A stretch of 7,358 bases of DNA. It comes from Pseudomonadota bacterium (GTDB taxonomy: Bacteria; Pseudomonadota; Alphaproteobacteria; Rhizobiales; Xanthobacteraceae). The translations under genes and the position numbers were made by a program. The notes below the pieces were generated by a model. That model saw only the letters and a program-made list of their open reading frames with translations, made no database searches and was not told where the DNA came from. Position 1 is the first letter of the stretch, and each line of letters begins with the position of its first letter. The DNA is taken from contig CAUJKG010000094.1 in assembly GCA_963205465.1 (NCBI GenBank), forward strand, positions 1-7,358, read 5' to 3'. Of the stretch, positions 6,343 through 7,358 are shown piece after piece.

Positions 6343-7004
6343 GATCGTTCTTCCTTGTCGAACAGGCTTTCGATCTGCGCTCTCATGAGCGCCCTTACAT
6401 CGAGCGGCTCGAATTTCTCGAACATCGACTTCCACATGATCGCGATCATCGCCGGCGCCACGATCAGATGAGGAAAGCGAACCAGCGCGTCGCTCTTCAA
6501 CTCGCCTTCATCCACCGCGCGCCGCGCGCGCGACCGGAATGCGTTGAGCCCTCGCGAAATCACTTCCCGGTAGTAGAATTCCGCAAGCTTCGGGAAACGC
6601 GGACCTTCGGTCAGGATGAGGCGCACGATATCCTTGCGGCGAGTGCCGATGACCTGATCGACGAAGAGATCGGCCACCCGGAATGCGAGCTCCCGCAACG
6701 GTACCTGCCTGGCGGCCGTGTTACCGCCCGCCAGCACCGCTTCGAGCATCGCGATGACGGGGCTGATCTCCGCGCGCAGCAGTTCCTGAAACAGTGCTTC
6801 CTTGTCTTTGAAATAGAGATAGATCGTGCCCTTCGCGACGTCTGCCCGCTTGGCGACGTCATCAAGCCGTGCGGCGGCAAATCCCTTCTGAGAAAATTCA
6901 TCGAGTGCAGCAGCGAGAATAAGCGCGCGCTTGTCTGCGGCTTTTTCCTTCCCCGCCGGATCACCGGCGCCGCGCTTGCGATTTCGGGGGCCTGCCTTCT
7001 GCAT
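6339..7004 (-). CDS. TetR/AcrR-family repressor of the exporter operon (CecR/YbiH-like position)
   Basis: A 221-residue TetR-family regulator. A basic N-terminal arm (1-25, rich in Lys/Arg) precedes the DNA-binding domain at about 26-72: I29-L30-A31-A32-A33-x-x-x-F37, G41-F42, then the helix-turn-helix D48-x-x-A51-x-x-A54-x-V56-A57-K58-G59-T60-I61-Y62-x-Y64-F65-K66-x-K68-x-x-L71-F72. The all-helical C-terminal part (about 80-215) would bind the inducing ligand and form the dimer; its ligand cannot be read from sequence. It is the first gene of the operon and overlaps the adaptor gene by ATGA. A perfect palindrome covers its promoter, so self-repression, and with it control of the whole exporter, is strongly implied. 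The same gene order occurs with E. coli CecR-YbhGFSR. The ATG at 7004 has no ribosome binding site and no later Met precedes the DNA-binding domain, which fits a leaderless message. Confidence 0.94.
   Translation of the reverse strand: MQKAGPRNRKRGAGDPAGKEKAADKRALILAAALDEFSQKGFAAARLDDVAKRADVAKGTIYLYFKDKEALFQELLRAEISPVIAMLEAVLAGGNTAARQVPLRELAFRVADLFVDQVIGTRRKDIVRLILTEGPRFPKLAEFYYREVISRGLNAFRSRARRAVDEGELKSDALVRFPHLIVAPAMIAIMWKSMFEKFEPLDVRALMRAQIESLFDKEERS
6351..6356 (-). promoter_or_regulatory. Ribosome binding site deciding the adaptor start
   Basis: AAGGAA on the minus strand, 8 bases before the ATG at 6342 and inside the end of the repressor gene. Together with the lipoprotein signal that starts at this ATG, it fixes the adaptor start. 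Confidence 0.75.
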
Positions 7005-7010
7005 TTTTCA

Positions 7011-7036
7011 ATTATGACTGACTAGTCAGTCATAAT
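7011..7036. promoter_or_regulatory. TetR-type operator: perfect 26-bp palindrome
   Basis: Half-site ATTATGACTGACT is followed at once by its exact reverse complement, with no mismatch and no spacer; symmetry ends on both sides after 13 bases. The core TGACTGACTAGTCAGTCA resembles operators known for TetR/AcrR-type repressors. It covers everything from the 3' half of the -35 to the last base of the -10, so bound repressor would exclude RNA polymerase. It ends 6 bases before the repressor start codon. Confidence 0.88.
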
Positions 7037-7039
7037 CAA
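7011..7039 (-). promoter_or_regulatory. Predicted sigma-70 promoter of the repressor-exporter operon
   Basis: On the minus strand, TTGATT (7039-7034) as -35 and CATAAT (7016-7011) as -10 are separated by exactly 17 bases. Each matches 4 or 5 of 6 consensus bases. An A/T-rich stretch upstream (about 7041-7060, including eight Ts on the minus strand) could act as an UP element. A start point 6-8 bases past the -10 falls at about 7003-7005, essentially on the tetR ATG at 7004. Confidence 0.72.
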
Positions 7040-7072
7040 GAACAAAAAAAATATAGTTTAACTAAGCGCTTG

Positions 7073-7358
7073 CTACTCCCCGCAGTGAAACGGCAGTTCC
7101 TTCGTATAACGCTTGCCGCCCGAATAAAGCTCCGCCTGCATGATCGTACAGTCGAGATTCTGGACGAATGCAGCCCGATAGGACACGCCGCCGGTCCCGA
7201 CATACACATCGGAGAAACTGAGTGTCCGCAGCACCTTTTTCGTCTTCACCTCACGCAAAAGCACCTGCCCCTGCAGTCCTTCTGCGAACTTCTCTCCCTT
7301 CGCGCGAAACTCGACGCGAAGCAGAAAGCCGCTGAACTTTCCGCCGTCGAAGCCTTTG
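7073..7358 (-). CDS. Hypothetical protein, C-terminal part only (runs off the right edge)
   Basis: An open minus-strand frame enters at the right edge and ends at the TAG at 7075-7073, giving at least 95 residues of an unrecognised protein. An in-frame GTG at 7264 could be taken for a start, but the frame stays open without a stop to the window edge. The residues upstream (GGKFSGFLLRVEFRAKGEKF, 7343-7284) are ordinary coding sequence and include no ATG, so the gene is truncated by the window. The visible part is rich in alternating polar and hydrophobic residues (VSYRAAFVQNLDCTIMQAEL, then YSGGKRYTKELPFHCGE at the end), suggesting a beta-rich fold. Its two cysteines, one in LDC and one three residues from the C-terminus, could pair if the protein is exported. 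It stops 34 bases before the exporter promoter and runs in the same direction. No clear intrinsic terminator separates them, so some read-through into the exporter operon is possible. Confidence 0.6.
   Translation of the reverse strand, partial: KGFDGGKFSGFLLRVEFRAKGEKFAEGLQGQVLLREVKTKKVLRTLSFSDVYVGTGGVSYRAAFVQNLDCTIMQAELYSGGKRYTKELPFHCGE

Noticed and set aside
6343..6435. GTG-initiated N-terminal extension of the adaptor
   Set aside because: It would place 31 residues ahead of a textbook lipoprotein signal and ignores the AAGGAA site and ATGA overlap at 6342.
7008..7036. A mirrored + strand promoter in the palindrome (CATAAT at 7031-7036)
   Set aside because: The matching -35 would be TCAATT, a poor fit, and no + strand gene follows.
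7043..7063. Possible terminator of the right-edge gene: inverted TAGTT/AACTA with eight Ts on the minus strand
   Set aside because: The arms have a single base between them, so only about three A/T-rich pairs could form with a real loop. This is too weak; the T run is better explained as A/T-rich promoter-upstream sequence.

Overview
The window (7,358 bp, GC-rich, tightly packed) looks like an ordinary chromosomal stretch of a Gram-negative, probably alphaproteobacterial (Hyphomicrobiales/Bradyrhizobium-like) genome. This placement is inferred from overall protein character: a Tat-exported superoxide dismutase, an 'AVMATGALG' ketopantoate-reductase-family enzyme, and Gram-negative envelope transport proteins. 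It is not a phylogenetic result. I see no tRNA, rRNA, CRISPR array, insertion sequence or integrase, and no gap over 300 bases without a gene.

Layout. Left edge, + strand: a small secreted DM9-repeat (DUF3421-type) protein (29-307) ends at a strong intrinsic terminator (333-361). It faces a minus-strand ketopantoate-reductase-family enzyme (360-1277). Upstream of that, also on the minus strand, is a Tat-signal Mn-type superoxide dismutase (1364-2089) with its own terminator capped by a UUCG tetraloop (1315-1343). A 142-bp divergent intergenic region leads to a + strand pair, a DUF488 protein (2232-2687) and a DUF72/YecE-like protein (2687-3487), sharing one base at a TGATG junction.

Right half, minus strand: a four-gene operon, transcribed from about 7004 down to 3510, encodes a TetR-family repressor, a HlyD-family periplasmic adaptor lipoprotein, an ABC ATPase and an ABC-2 permease. 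All three junctions are 4-base ATGA overlaps. Gene order matches E. coli cecR(ybiH)-ybhG-ybhF-ybhS-ybhR, but here there is one nucleotide-binding domain and one permease instead of two of each. A perfect 26-bp palindrome lies exactly over the predicted -35/-10 of this operon and ends 6 bases before the tetR ATG. This implies tight autoregulation and probably a leaderless first message. At the right edge is the C-terminal part of an unrecognised minus-strand protein (7073-7358) that runs off the window.

How the genes work together: the repressor probably senses a small molecule and de-represses itself and the exporter, which would move a hydrophobic substrate or drug across the envelope. The other genes look like independent units: envelope oxidative defence, a reductase, a paired DUF488/DUF72 unit and a small secreted protein. 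The most notable items are the promoter-embedded operator with leaderless start, the one-repeat DM9 protein, and the reductase with altered active-site and nucleotide-loop residues. I found no clear evidence of a wholly new multi-gene system.
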